Positions 1-7,682 of a stretch of DNA of 37,726 nucleotides are shown here, one piece after another. This stretch comes from Opitutia bacterium (GTDB lineage: Bacteria > Verrucomicrobiota > Verrucomicrobiia > Opitutales > Opitutaceae). Position 1 is the first letter of the stretch; each line of letters starts with the position of its first letter. The translations under genes and the position numbers were made by a program. The stretch is from the NCBI GenBank assembly GCA_025360615.1, contig JANYBX010000517.1:1-37726 (forward strand), written 5' to 3'. A model generated the notes under the pieces. That model worked only from the letters and a program-made list of their open reading frames with translations, had not been told where the DNA came from and made no database searches.

Positions 1-662
1 CCCTTCCAATGACATTGACGGAGGAGTTTTCCGAAGTCGTCGGAACTCATCACCGACGGTTTTACGAACGGGATGGTCGCTCGGTCGATTTTCTCGACGC
101 GGTTCGTCGCGAGGTAGTCCCGTTTGACGGCGAAGTTCAGCAGGACACTGAAGTTGGTGAGGAGGTTTTTCTTGGACACGTTGAACAGATGATGGTGGGT
201 CACATAGACGTAGTCGGAAATTTGCCATCGGGTGATTTCACCGATTTTGCGGTCTCCACTCGTCAAGTTGAGGAACCGCGTGAGACATTTTCTCATGTTT
301 CGTTCGTAGTTCTTGGACCGACCCACTTGGAGTTTCCCCCGAATGAACTCGTCCAACACCTCCCCCCGCATCTTTTGACCATCGGTGGTGTTTTGGTGGG
401 ACAGATAGAACGACACCACATCGGCCAAGTTCGTCCCCACGGGTCGGAGTCGTTCCAACGAGTAGAGGATTTCAGCTTTCCGTTCCCACAACTCACCGAC
501 GGGGATGGGGGTCGTGGTTTTTTCGGCGACGAACTTTTCCGCGTCCGAACGATGAACGAAGAAGCGTCGTTGTCTCCGTTGGTCTCCTTCGGTCCCGAGA
601 TAGACGGAATATCCGACGATGTTTCCGTTACGTTTTTGGGCGGAGATGGATGGCACATCCAC
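1..662 (-). CDS. Tyrosine recombinase/integrase, N-terminal part (C-terminus beyond left edge)
   Basis: A minus-strand frame stays open for 220 codons from a GTG at 662 to the window edge; a second in-frame GTG lies at 656. Residues about 8-50 look like an arm-type DNA-binding domain (GYSVYLGTEG, then basic QRRQRRFFVHRSDAEKF). Residues about 95-190 match a SAM-like core-binding domain: spaced helices with SKNYERNMRKCLTRFL, IGEITRWQISDYV and a LLNFAVKRDYLATNRVEKI segment typical just before the catalytic domain. The catalytic R...HxxR...Y part lies outside the window, so activity cannot be judged. The gene starts close to the 3' end of tRNA-Leu and reads away from it, the usual layout of a tRNA-borne island. 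Base composition is less GC-rich than the chromosome to its right, consistent with transfer. There is no ATG start or clear ribosome binding site, so the exact start is uncertain. Confidence 0.8.
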   Translation of the reverse strand, partial: MDVPSISAQKRNGNIVGYSVYLGTEGDQRRQRRFFVHRSDAEKFVAEKTTTPIPVGELWERKAEILYSLERLRPVGTNLADVVSFYLSHQNTTDGQKMRGEVLDEFIRGKLQVGRSKNYERNMRKCLTRFLNLTSGDRKIGEITRWQISDYVYVTHHHLFNVSKKNLLTNFSVLLNFAVKRDYLATNRVEKIDRATIPFVKPSVMSSDDFGKLLRQCHWK

Positions 663-710
663 TGGCCGGATTTTCCCGTCAGGGAGTCAACCGTGTCCGT
701 GCCAACCTGA

Positions 711-727
711 ACCCCATTTTCTGGGGT
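711..727. repeat. Short hairpin between integrase and tRNA
   Basis: ACCCCA, a 5-base spacer and TGGGGT form a 6-bp inverted repeat midway between the tRNA 3' end and the integrase start. It has no T-run in either direction, so it is not a standard terminator. It could be an operator or recombinase-related site for the integrase, but this is only position-based inference. Confidence 0.35.
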
Positions 728-779
728 ATTTGACGGAGGAAAATCCAACCTCAACCGACCACACTTTTACCTCTCATTT

Positions 780-864
780 TGGTGCCCGGGGTGGGGGTCG
801 AACCCACAAGACTTTCGTCGGTAGATTTTGAGTCTACTGCGTCTGCCAATTCCGCCACCCGGGC
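780..864 (-). tRNA. tRNA-Leu (anticodon CAA)
   Basis: The complete 85-nt cloverleaf can be drawn on the minus strand. It has acceptor GCCCGGG/CCCGGGC, D-stem GCG/CGC, anticodon stem GTAGA/TCTAC around loop CTCAAAA (anticodon CAA, reading UUG), a long class II variable arm GAC-GAAA-GTC, T-stem GTGGG/CCCAC with TTCGACC, discriminator A and an encoded CCA. The long variable arm and anticodon identify leucine. The 3' end faces the integrase, so the T-arm and acceptor are the likely attachment site of the neighbouring island. Confidence 0.97.
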
Positions 865-880
865 CGCACGCGAAGCCGGC

Positions 881-908
881 AACGTAGGCGCGGCCTCGCT
901 CATGTAAA
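881..908 (-). promoter_or_regulatory. Possible tRNA-Leu promoter
   Basis: On the minus strand TTTACA (908-903) and TACGTT (886-881) are separated by 16 bp, and the second hexamer ends 16 bp before the mature tRNA 5' end. Spacing suits a sigma-70-type promoter, but the hexamers are only partial matches in GC-rich DNA. Confidence 0.35.
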
Positions 909-1032
909 CGTCATTTTCGCCAAGCGCCCGCTTGAGATCGCCCCAGTATCCCGCGCCCACCCCCTCGCACCGCCCGAAACGCCCGCGTCACCTCCCCCCG
1001 CCGCCCGCCCTTCGCCCCTTCTCCCTGCCAGT

Positions 1033-1122
1033 TTGTAATATAATAAGTTACAAAATTTACGGCTTTCTCGGAGTTTCCACTGTAATCTCCCTGTTCTGTT
1101 TGTAACGTATTATATTACAAAC
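1033..1122. repeat. Pair of inverted AT-rich palindromes (copy pair 1)
   Basis: Two 21-bp near-palindromes, at 1033-1053 and 1100-1120, have arms TTGTAAYRTA around one central base. They lie in opposite orientation, with 46 bp between them and 67 bp between centres. The second is extended to 10-bp perfect outer arms (CTGTTTGTAA/TTACAAACAG, 1096-1124). They are strikingly AT-rich in a GC-rich region and sit upstream of both the leftward tRNA and the rightward terminator-ended stretch. The same motif pair with the same 46-bp gap occurs at 35418-35505. They could be repressor operators or remains of a mobile palindromic element. Confidence 0.8.
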
Positions 1123-1149
1123 AGGTGTTCTTCGTCACCTCCTTCGGGT

Positions 1150-1350
1150 CACGTAGGGAAGCGCTAAATAAAGCCCCGGGGGCAGATTTCTGAGGTGAGC
1201 GAGGGGGATTCCGGGTTTGAGATTTTTTGAACACTGCGGGGGCTGGCGCGTCTCTCACCTTGTTAGTTACCCGTTCTTTTTGGTTGTTCATAGTATTAGT
1301 TAAGTCGGCAAGGGCGCTGGACCGCGAGGTCTGGCGCCCTTTCTGTTTTT
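1150..1350 (+). ncRNA. Possible small RNA ending at a strong terminator
   Basis: No convincing protein is encoded between the palindromes and rsmE, yet a very strong intrinsic terminator stands at 1311-1350, so some rightward transcript probably ends there. The stretch contains complementary blocks: GCCCC/GGGGC (1173-1183), AGGTGAG (1192-1198) with CTCACCT (1254-1260), CGGGT (1212-1216) with ACCCG (1269-1273), and TGAACA (1228-1233) with TGTTCA (1285-1290). Some of these pairings cross. I do not recognise 6S, tmRNA, SRP or RNase P RNA. The 5' end is a guess. Confidence 0.35.
1311..1350 (+). terminator. Strong intrinsic terminator
   Basis: A 13-bp stem (1311-1323 with 1328-1340, including GU pairs) is closed by a GCGA tetraloop and followed by TTTCTGTTTTT. 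It lies 130 bp before rsmE with no annotated gene ending upstream on this strand, which suggests an unannotated transcript. Confidence 0.9.
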
Positions 1351-1478
1351 ACCCTCGACCCTCGTCCACCGCGCCCTTCGCTCACTCGAGTTTCAAATCA
1401 GTCGTGGCGAGGAATCCGGGCTGGACCGGACGACGGAACGCACCTCGCGATGACCATCGGTTTGGACTCATTAATCCC

Positions 1479-2234
1479 ATGCCCGACTTCCGCGCTTACT
1501 GCACCCCCGCCACGGCCGAGCCCGCCGAGCTCACCCTTTCGCCCGAGGAATCGCACCATCTCGTCACCGTCAATCGCGCCTCCGCCGGTGACACCGTCGT
1601 CGCCTTCGACGGCCGCGGAGCCGAATGGATTTGCGAACTCGCCGCCGCCGACAAACGCGCCGCCCGCCTCAAAGTTCGCTTCCAACAAAAAACCAAAGCC
1701 CTCCCCTTCTCCATCACGCTCGGCCAAGCCCTGCCCAAGGGCAGCTACATGGACGACATCGTCCGCAAAGCCACCGAGATTGGCGCGGTCCGCATCGTGC
1801 CCCTCGCCAGCGAACGCACCCAAGTCCACCTCGATGCCCAACGCTCCGATCGGAAAATCGAGAAATGGCAGACCGCCGCGCTCGAAGCCGCCAAGCAATG
1901 CGGCAACCCGTGGCTCCCCGAAATCGCACCCGTGCAAAACGCCACCGTCTTCATGGAGACGGCGCGCAGCTACGATTTGAAGCTCATCGCCAGCCTGCAG
2001 CCCGGCGCGAAATCGCTCAAACCCGTGCTCGCCGCCTTCGCCGCCGCCCAGGGTCGCGCGCCGAAAAACGTGCTCTGGCTCATCGGCCCCGAAGGCGATT
2101 TCACGCCGGCGGAGCTGAGCACGGCGAGCACCGCCGGCTTCGAGCCGATCACGCTCGGCCCGCTGGTGCTCCGCTGCGAAACCGCCGCCGTCTACGCGCT
2201 CAGTGTGCTGAGCTACGAGCTGCAAAACGGCTAG
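1479..2234 (+). CDS. rsmE: 16S rRNA m3U1498 methyltransferase RsmE
   Basis: RsmE is a SPOUT-family enzyme that methylates N3 of U1498 in 16S rRNA using S-adenosylmethionine. The 251-residue product has the family's usual length. The N-terminal PUA-like part carries SPEESHHLVTVNR, and the C-terminal trefoil-knot domain carries GQALPKGSYMDDIVRKATE, WLIGPEGDFTPAE and LGPLVLRCETAAVYAL, all diagnostic of RsmE. The ATG at 1479 is chosen because family homology begins with MPDFRAYC; the frame is open farther upstream, but only through the terminator. There is no clear Shine-Dalgarno site. The gene stands alone and is convergent with the M16 peptidase. Confidence 0.95.
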   Translation: MPDFRAYCTPATAEPAELTLSPEESHHLVTVNRASAGDTVVAFDGRGAEWICELAAADKRAARLKVRFQQKTKALPFSITLGQALPKGSYMDDIVRKATEIGAVRIVPLASERTQVHLDAQRSDRKIEKWQTAALEAAKQCGNPWLPEIAPVQNATVFMETARSYDLKLIASLQPGAKSLKPVLAAFAAAQGRAPKNVLWLIGPEGDFTPAELSTASTAGFEPITLGPLVLRCETAAVYALSVLSYELQNG

Positions 2235-2298
2235 GCGCTTCCCGCCCCGCTTAAAATCGCCGCATGGCTTCAGGCCGGAGCCTGCGGCCGCGCGCGGG

Positions 2299-4875
2299 TT
2301 ACGGCCGCACCACGAGTTGCGTGCGCTGCTCTTTCTTGAAATATTTTCCGGCAAACTTCGCGAGGTCGGCGATGGTCACCGCGTCGATCTTCGCGTCGTA
2401 GTTTCGCCACGCGTTCAGCGGCTGGCCTTGGAGCGTGTTCAACGTCGCCTGCAACGCACGCGATGAATTGGTCTGCATCGACTGGCGCTGGCCGGCCTTG
2501 AGCCGCGCCTGACAGCGGCGCAGCTCGATCTGCTCGACGCCGCCTGCCTGCACGCGCGCGATCTCCGCGTCGATCTCGGCGAGCACTTCGCCTTCCTTGC
2601 CCGGCTGCGTGCCGGCGAAAAAATAAAACATGCCCGTGTCGAGCCCGAGCACGCGGCCCGAGCGCACGAAATAGGCGAGGCCCTTTTCCTCGCGCACGCG
2701 CTCGAAAAGCCGCGATGCCATGCCGCTGAACAACTCGTCGGCCACTTCGCCCACGTAGTAATCCGGCGCGTGAACGCGCGTGCCGGGAAACGCCTGCAAC
2801 ACCACCGCCTGCTCGCGCGGTTGCTTTTCCACGAAGTCTCCGGGCTCCGCCGGCAGGGAGCCAGCCAGGCCGGCGAAACTGACGGCGCGGGGCGCCGCGG
2901 TTTTCGGCAGCTTCGCGAGAAACGCCTTCAGTTTCGGCACCAGTTTCTTCGCGTCGAAATCGCCCGCGACAGCGAGCACCACGTTCGGCCCGACAAAGAG
3001 CCGCCGGTGCAGCGCCCGCAGCGCGGCGGGCGTGAGCGCTTTCACCCCGGCCTCGTCGCCACTGGCGTCGAGCGCGAGGGGATGGATGCCGAAGAATTTT
3101 TTCCGCAGGAGCTTTCGGGCGAGCGTCACCACGTCGTCGTTGTCCTGCGCGAGCGCGGCGACCTGCGCGTCGCGCTCGTGGGCGAATGTCGTCGGCTTGA
3201 ACGCGGGCGCGAGCACGGCGTCGGCGATCACGGCGAGCGCGCGATCCGCATCCGGCGGGAGCACTTCGGCGGCGACGCCCAGGCTGTTGTTGCCCGCGAG
3301 GGGGTGAAACGAGCCGCCCACTTCCTCGATGAATTGCGCGACTTGCGCGGCGCTGCGTTTGCCGGCGTCTTTCGTGAGCATCGTGCTAAGCAACGACGTC
3401 GCCCCGCGGTGTCCGTTTTCCTCGAAGAGCACGCCGCCGTTGACCGCGAGTCGGAAGTGCAGGTTCGGCAGGTGCCGATCGATCTGCAGGAGGAGGCGCG
3501 CGCCGTTCGGCAGTTTGATTTCCTCGAAATCGGGCGTGGTTGTCCGGGCCTCTTCCGGCGCGATCACGGTCATCGCGGCGGCCGTGGGATTGAGTGAAAT
3601 CGAGGTGAGCCGCGCCGGCAGGAGATAAGTTTTCAACACCCGGCTCAGGCCGGCCGGAGTGACGGCGCGCAACTGTTCGAAATACGAGCGACTGTAGTCG
3701 AGATCGCCCACGACGACTTCCGCCGCACCGAGACGCGAGGCTTGGCCGCTCATCGTTTTGCGCGTGTTGATTTCGCCGACGACGACTTGGCGCAGGGCTT
3801 TTTTGAGCTGCGCGGGCGTGAAACCTTTCGTCGCGCAGCGCGCGAGCGTGCGCTCGATGGCGGCGATGGCGGCGGGGCGTTTGTCGGCATCAGCCGTGTA
3901 GCCGACGCAGAATAGGCCGCTGCTGCCGGGATTCCAACTCGACGCGTCGATGCTGTGCACGAGATCCGCTTTCTCGCGAACTTCCTGCCAGAGCACCGAG
4001 CTGTCGCCGCCGCCGAGCACGGTGGCGAGCAAGTCGAGCATCGGAGCATCGGCGTGCGTGAGGCCGGGGATCGGCCAGACGAGCGCGCCACGGGAGAGTT
4101 CGACATCCTCGAAGCGATGAAGAGCGCGCGGGGCGAGTTGCAACGGCTCGGCCGGCACGAGCACGGGGGCGAGGCGCACGCGCGGCGCAGCGCCGAAATG
4201 CGTCTCGACGGAGGCGCGCGTCGCCGCGAGGTCGATGTCGCCGACGATGACGACGACGAGGTTGTTCGGCACGTAGCGCGCGCGGTAGTAGTTGAAGAGA
4301 TCGTCACGCGTGACGGTCGAGAACACATCGCGGTGCCCGATGATCGGCTGGCGATACGGGTGCTCGCGAAACGCGGTCGAGAACAGCGCGTCCCAGAGGC
4401 GACTGTCGGGATCGTCCTTCGTCATCGCGATCTCGCGGAGGATCACATCTTTTTCCTTCGCGGCCTCGTCGGCGGGGAAAGTGGAATGCAGCACCGCGTC
4501 GGCGAGCAGGTCGATGGCGACGGCGGCGTGTTCGCTCGGCAAGTCGATGTAGTAAACCGTGCGGTCGAAGGTGGTGTAGGCGTTAATGTAGCCGCCGTGG
4601 GCCTGCACGGTCGCGGAGATGTCGCGGCCCGCGCGGCGCTCGGTGCCCTTAAAAAGCATGTGCTCGACGTAATGCGAGAGGCCCGCACCGAGGCAGCTGT
4701 CCTCGTGGATGCTGCCGGTTTTTACCCAGACTTGCACGGAGGCGAGCGCGGCGGAACGGTCGGGCTTGAGGATGAGCGTGAGGCCGTTGGACAGCACGGT
4801 GCGCTCGACGGGCTCGCGCCAAAACGGATCAAGGAGGCGGAGGTCGGCGGCGAGCGAGGCGGTGGGTTTCGGCAT
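2299..4875 (-). CDS. M16 family zinc metallopeptidase (two-domain, pitrilysin/PqqL-like)
   Basis: The 858-residue product has the duplicated M16 fold. The N-terminal half has the inverted zinc motif HYVEH (residues 68-72) and the third ligand Glu148 in ILREIAM, 76 residues later, so it should be catalytically competent. The substrate-shaping GGYINAYTTFDRTVYY segment follows the motif. The second half (from about residue 450, KLPNGARLLLQ) repeats the fold without a zinc motif, as expected for the partner domain that closes the chamber. I see no obvious signal peptide. ATG 4875 is preferred over an in-frame TTG at 4890. The gene lies 60 bp downstream of the Minf_1886 gene on the same strand, with a 7-bp hairpin between them. 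Such proteins degrade peptides; the substrate here is unknown. Confidence 0.9.
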   Translation of the reverse strand: MPKPTASLAADLRLLDPFWREPVERTVLSNGLTLILKPDRSAALASVQVWVKTGSIHEDSCLGAGLSHYVEHMLFKGTERRAGRDISATVQAHGGYINAYTTFDRTVYYIDLPSEHAAVAIDLLADAVLHSTFPADEAAKEKDVILREIAMTKDDPDSRLWDALFSTAFREHPYRQPIIGHRDVFSTVTRDDLFNYYRARYVPNNLVVVIVGDIDLAATRASVETHFGAAPRVRLAPVLVPAEPLQLAPRALHRFEDVELSRGALVWPIPGLTHADAPMLDLLATVLGGGDSSVLWQEVREKADLVHSIDASSWNPGSSGLFCVGYTADADKRPAAIAAIERTLARCATKGFTPAQLKKALRQVVVGEINTRKTMSGQASRLGAAEVVVGDLDYSRSYFEQLRAVTPAGLSRVLKTYLLPARLTSISLNPTAAAMTVIAPEEARTTTPDFEEIKLPNGARLLLQIDRHLPNLHFRLAVNGGVLFEENGHRGATSLLSTMLTKDAGKRSAAQVAQFIEEVGGSFHPLAGNNSLGVAAEVLPPDADRALAVIADAVLAPAFKPTTFAHERDAQVAALAQDNDDVVTLARKLLRKKFFGIHPLALDASGDEAGVKALTPAALRALHRRLFVGPNVVLAVAGDFDAKKLVPKLKAFLAKLPKTAAPRAVSFAGLAGSLPAEPGDFVEKQPREQAVVLQAFPGTRVHAPDYYVGEVADELFSGMASRLFERVREEKGLAYFVRSGRVLGLDTGMFYFFAGTQPGKEGEVLAEIDAEIARVQAGGVEQIELRRCQARLKAGQRQSMQTNSSRALQATLNTLQGQPLNAWRNYDAKIDAVTIADLAKFAGKYFKKEQRTQLVVRP

Positions 4876-4913
4876 GGAAAGACGGTGCAAGGGAATTCAC
4901 GGGACGCAACGGA

Positions 4914-4930
4914 GCCGGTCGGCGACCGGC
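4914..4930. repeat. Perfect hairpin between two minus-strand genes
   Basis: GCCGGTC-GGC-GACCGGC is a 7-bp perfect stem with a 3-base loop, just after the stop of the Minf_1886 gene. No T-run follows in the direction of transcription, so it could be an mRNA processing or stabilising hairpin rather than a terminator. Confidence 0.5.
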
Positions 4931-4935
4931 CCGGC

Positions 4936-5355
4936 TTACTTCTCCAGCGTGGCCGCGCGGCGCTTCGCGGGCTGGAATGGTTTCACAAACGCGTCGTCAA
5001 ACGTGTAAACGTCGGCGAAATCCTCGGGGCGGTCGCTCTCGGTTTTGGAAAACACGTTATACTCGATCAGGTTGAAAACGATGTCGCCGAAATCGCGGCA
5101 ACGCTTCACTCCCCAGGCGTTGAGCACGGTTTTCGTGAGCGGGCCGTATTGCTCGAGCGCGTGGGCGCGCAGCCCTTGGAGCAGCTCGGGACCGGATACA
5201 TGACGGGAGCGCTCGGCCCGGGCGGCCTCCTTCTTGCGAATCTCCTTCACCGTGTGGTCGAGGCCATGCCGCACAAAATCGTAGGCTTTTTTGTCGAAGC
5301 GCGCGTCTTCCTTGCAGATCAGTGAAACTATTTCGGCAAAATCCGGGTCTTGCAT
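4936..5355 (-). CDS. Minf_1886 family protein
   Basis: The 139-residue product resembles the conserved family named after Methylacidiphilum Minf_1886, which is common in Verrucomicrobiota and Planctomycetota and has no assigned function. Recognisable stretches are DARFDKKAYDFVRHGLDHT near the N-terminus, and GPLTKTVLNAWGV followed by DFGDIVFNLIEY in the C-terminal half. It has no signal peptide or membrane segment, so it is probably cytosolic. ATG 5355 is chosen because family similarity starts at MQDPDFAEIV; an upstream in-frame start at 5379 would add eight unconvincing residues. It may be cotranscribed with the M16 peptidase downstream. Its upstream side faces the Fur-like gene divergently across about 155 bp. 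Confidence 0.85.
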   Translation of the reverse strand: MQDPDFAEIVSLICKEDARFDKKAYDFVRHGLDHTVKEIRKKEAARAERSRHVSGPELLQGLRAHALEQYGPLTKTVLNAWGVKRCRDFGDIVFNLIEYNVFSKTESDRPEDFADVYTFDDAFVKPFQPAKRRAATLEK

Positions 5356-5510
5356 GTGGTGGCGGGAAAGTAGGCACACCCGTTGGCTGCGCGCAATCCT
5401 GAGGTCGCGTCCGGCCGGAATGCCAACTCTTTCCCTGAAAATCGCTGGCGCACCGGTATTGCGCTCGTAAAATTACTCTGAACCATGATTGTTACAAACA
5501 GGCTCCCTCA

Positions 5511-6044
5511 ATGATCGCTTCCACCCAAACCAATTCTCCGCTGGCCGCTGGTCAATCCACTGGTCTCAGCCCGATCGAGTCCGCTTGCATCAAACTCAAG
5601 GCCGCCGGGTTGCGCATCACCCAGCCGCGCCTCGCCATCCTCGCCGATCTGATCAAGCGAAACCAACCCACCAGCATCGAGCAGCTCCACGAGGAACTCG
5701 GCAGCGAAGCCTGCGACTTGGTGACAGTCTATCGCTGCATGGGCGCCTTTGAGGAAATCGGCCTCGTGCGCCGCAGTTTCTACCATAACGGCACCAGCCT
5801 CTACGCCATTAATTTGGGCGAGCCCACCCGCTACCACGTCGTTTCCAAAGCCACAAAGGAAGTCGAGGAACTCGATGCCGAGACCTCCGCCGAGCTACGC
5901 GGCACCCTGCACTCCATCGAGGAGAAATTGCGCGCGAAGGGCTACACGGCCGTCAGCCATATCGCCGAGTTTTTCGGCACTCCGCCCACCGCTGCCGGCA
6001 ACCGCGTGACCGCGGGCTCCGAGGCCATCCCGGCGTCGGAGTAA
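5511..6044 (+). CDS. Fur/PerR-family transcriptional regulator, metal ligands degenerate
   Basis: The 177-residue product has the Fur winged helix: LKAAGLRITQPRLAILADLI, then SIEQLHEEL and the recognition-helix region DLVTVYRCMGAFEEIGLVRR (residues about 28-90). A dimerisation-like domain follows. Where Fur, Zur and PerR have an HHHH-x2-CxxC segment, this protein reads TRYHVVSKATKEVEEL (about 106-121), with only His109. The C-terminal CxxC is absent too. SHIAEFFG (149-156) keeps the late His. It may therefore sense something other than a zinc-stabilised metal signal, or bind metal differently. The direct upstream region has TTACAAACAGG at 5492-5502, identical to the flank of the palindrome at 1100-1120, so autoregulation through that motif is conceivable. 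The N-terminal 20 residues and C-terminal 20 residues look like flexible extensions. Confidence 0.85.
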   Translation: MIASTQTNSPLAAGQSTGLSPIESACIKLKAAGLRITQPRLAILADLIKRNQPTSIEQLHEELGSEACDLVTVYRCMGAFEEIGLVRRSFYHNGTSLYAINLGEPTRYHVVSKATKEVEELDAETSAELRGTLHSIEEKLRAKGYTAVSHIAEFFGTPPTAAGNRVTAGSEAIPASE

Positions 6045-6157
6045 TTCTCGGTCGGCCGGGGATTTATTTTCGGCGGGGCGCGGCGCATCGGAGCCCGCGT
6101 CATCGGCGCGAGTTGGATTGATGCGCCAGGCACCGCACGCGAGGCTGTGGATCTCTC

Positions 6158-7663
6158 ATGCGCTTCCCTTCCCTTTGCTGCTTTGCCCTGCTGGCCGCCG
6201 GAGCGCGCGGCGACGTGCAACTCGCCCCGATTTTCACCGACCACACCGTGCTCCAACGCGGCCAGCCCCTCCCCATCTGGGGCCGCGCCGCCGCTGGCGA
6301 AACCATCAGCGTTTCGTTTCACGACCAAACCGCGCACACTACCGCCGATGCCAACGGCCGATGGAGCGTTCGACTCAAACCATTCCCCGCCCACCTCGAT
6401 CCGGCCGAGTTCACGGTGACGGGAGTTAACACGATCACGCTGCGCGACGTTCTCGTTGGCGATGTCTGGCTCGCGTCCGGCCAGTCCAACATGGAATGGC
6501 CCGTTAACCTGACGCGCGACGCCGAGAAGGAAATGGCCGCCGCGAATTTTCCGTTGATCCGCCACCTGAAAATCGAGCACGCCTCTTCGCCCACGCTCGG
6601 CGAGAGCGTCAAAACGACGGGCTGGCAACCGGCCTCACCGGAAACCGTCGGCGGATTCACGGCAGTGGGTTATTTTTTCGCCCGTGAAATTCATCAAAAA
6701 CTCGGCGTGCCCGTCGGGATTATCCACGGCTCCTGGGGTGGCACCGCCATCGAGTCATGGCTGAGCGAGCCAGCGCGAAGCTCGACCTCGCTCGCCACCA
6801 CGCTCGCGGCGCGCTGGCAAAAATCGCTGGTCGAGTGGCCGCCGGAACGCGTCGCCCGCTATCCCGCCGACATGGCCGCGTGGAAAAAAGCCGACGCGGA
6901 CGCGAAAGCGGCCCACGCCAAAAATCTGATGGTCTGGCCGCAACCACCCGCCACCGACGATTCGCCCGCGCTGCCCGGCGGACCGTTCAACGCCATGATC
7001 GCGCCGCTCCAACCCGTCGCGCTGCGCGGCGTGCTCTGGTATCAGGGCGAGTCAAACGTCGAGCGCGCCGGCGAGTATGCGGAGCTGTTCTCCACCCTGA
7101 TCCGCACCTGGCGCGCGGACTGGGAACGGCGGGAACTGCCCTTTTATTTCGTGCAGATTCCCAATTACGCCGATGGCGACGCGCACGGGCGAGCCTGGGC
7201 GCGCCTGCGCGAAGCCCAAGCCAAGGCACTCGAGCTCACCTCGACCGGCATGGCCGTCGCCATCGACTTGGGTGAAGCGGAGAACCTTCATCCGCTCAAC
7301 AAACAGGACGTCGGCCACCGTCTCGCGCTCGTCGCGCTCGCGAAAACCTACGACCGCGCCGACGAGTGGTCGGGACCGCAGTTCGGGCGCGCCGTTCGCG
7401 AAGGCGCCGCGATGCGCGTGCAGTTCCAACACTCCGAAGGCCTCATCGCGCGCGATGGCCCCGTGCAATCGCTGGAACTCGCGGGAGCCGACGAAGTTTT
7501 TTATCCGGCGAGCGGCGCGATCGAGCGCGAGACGCTGCTCGTTTCTTCGCCCGCCGTGCCCAAGCCCGTCGCCGTACGCTACGCGTGGTCCAACGCCCCC
7601 ACCGCCAATCTCACCAACCGCGCGGGGCTGCCCGCCGCGCCATTTCGCTCCGACGCGTGGTGA
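6158..7663 (+). CDS. Sialate O-acetylesterase-type SGNH hydrolase, secreted
   Basis: The 501-residue product starts with a short signal peptide (residues 1-18, LCCFALLAAGARG), then an N-terminal beta domain (FTDHTVLQRGQPLPIWGRA) typical of the SASA family. The catalytic Ser110 sits in ASGQSNMEWP, WYQGESN forms the oxyanion/Asn block, and Asp370 to His378 in DLGEAENLHP provide the rest of the triad. Family members remove O-acetyl groups from sialic acids or plant xylan-type carbohydrates; in environmental Verrucomicrobiota deacetylation of plant or algal polysaccharide is more likely than sialic acid work. Its stop is 19 bp from the stop of the convergent propeller protein. It is probably periplasmic or exported. 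There is no obvious regulatory site upstream. Confidence 0.92.
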   Translation: MRFPSLCCFALLAAGARGDVQLAPIFTDHTVLQRGQPLPIWGRAAAGETISVSFHDQTAHTTADANGRWSVRLKPFPAHLDPAEFTVTGVNTITLRDVLVGDVWLASGQSNMEWPVNLTRDAEKEMAAANFPLIRHLKIEHASSPTLGESVKTTGWQPASPETVGGFTAVGYFFAREIHQKLGVPVGIIHGSWGGTAIESWLSEPARSSTSLATTLAARWQKSLVEWPPERVARYPADMAAWKKADADAKAAHAKNLMVWPQPPATDDSPALPGGPFNAMIAPLQPVALRGVLWYQGESNVERAGEYAELFSTLIRTWRADWERRELPFYFVQIPNYADGDAHGRAWARLREAQAKALELTSTGMAVAIDLGEAENLHPLNKQDVGHRLALVALAKTYDRADEWSGPQFGRAVREGAAMRVQFQHSEGLIARDGPVQSLELAGADEVFYPASGAIERETLLVSSPAVPKPVAVRYAWSNAPTANLTNRAGLPAAPFRSDAW

Positions 7664-7682
7664 ACGGCGTCAGGCGCCGAAC

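Noticed and set aside
293-754. Minus-strand ATG frame of 153 codons overlapping the integrase
   Set aside because: Its translation has no domain features, whereas the overlapping minus-strand frame (1-662) has clear recombinase domains.
751-960. Short open frame across the tRNA
   Set aside because: The RVAELADAVDSKSTDESLV stretch is the well-known spurious translation of a tRNA-Leu gene.
1227-1478. N-terminal extension of rsmE
   Set aside because: The extension would cross a strong terminator and shows no conserved protein features; family homology starts at ATG 1479.
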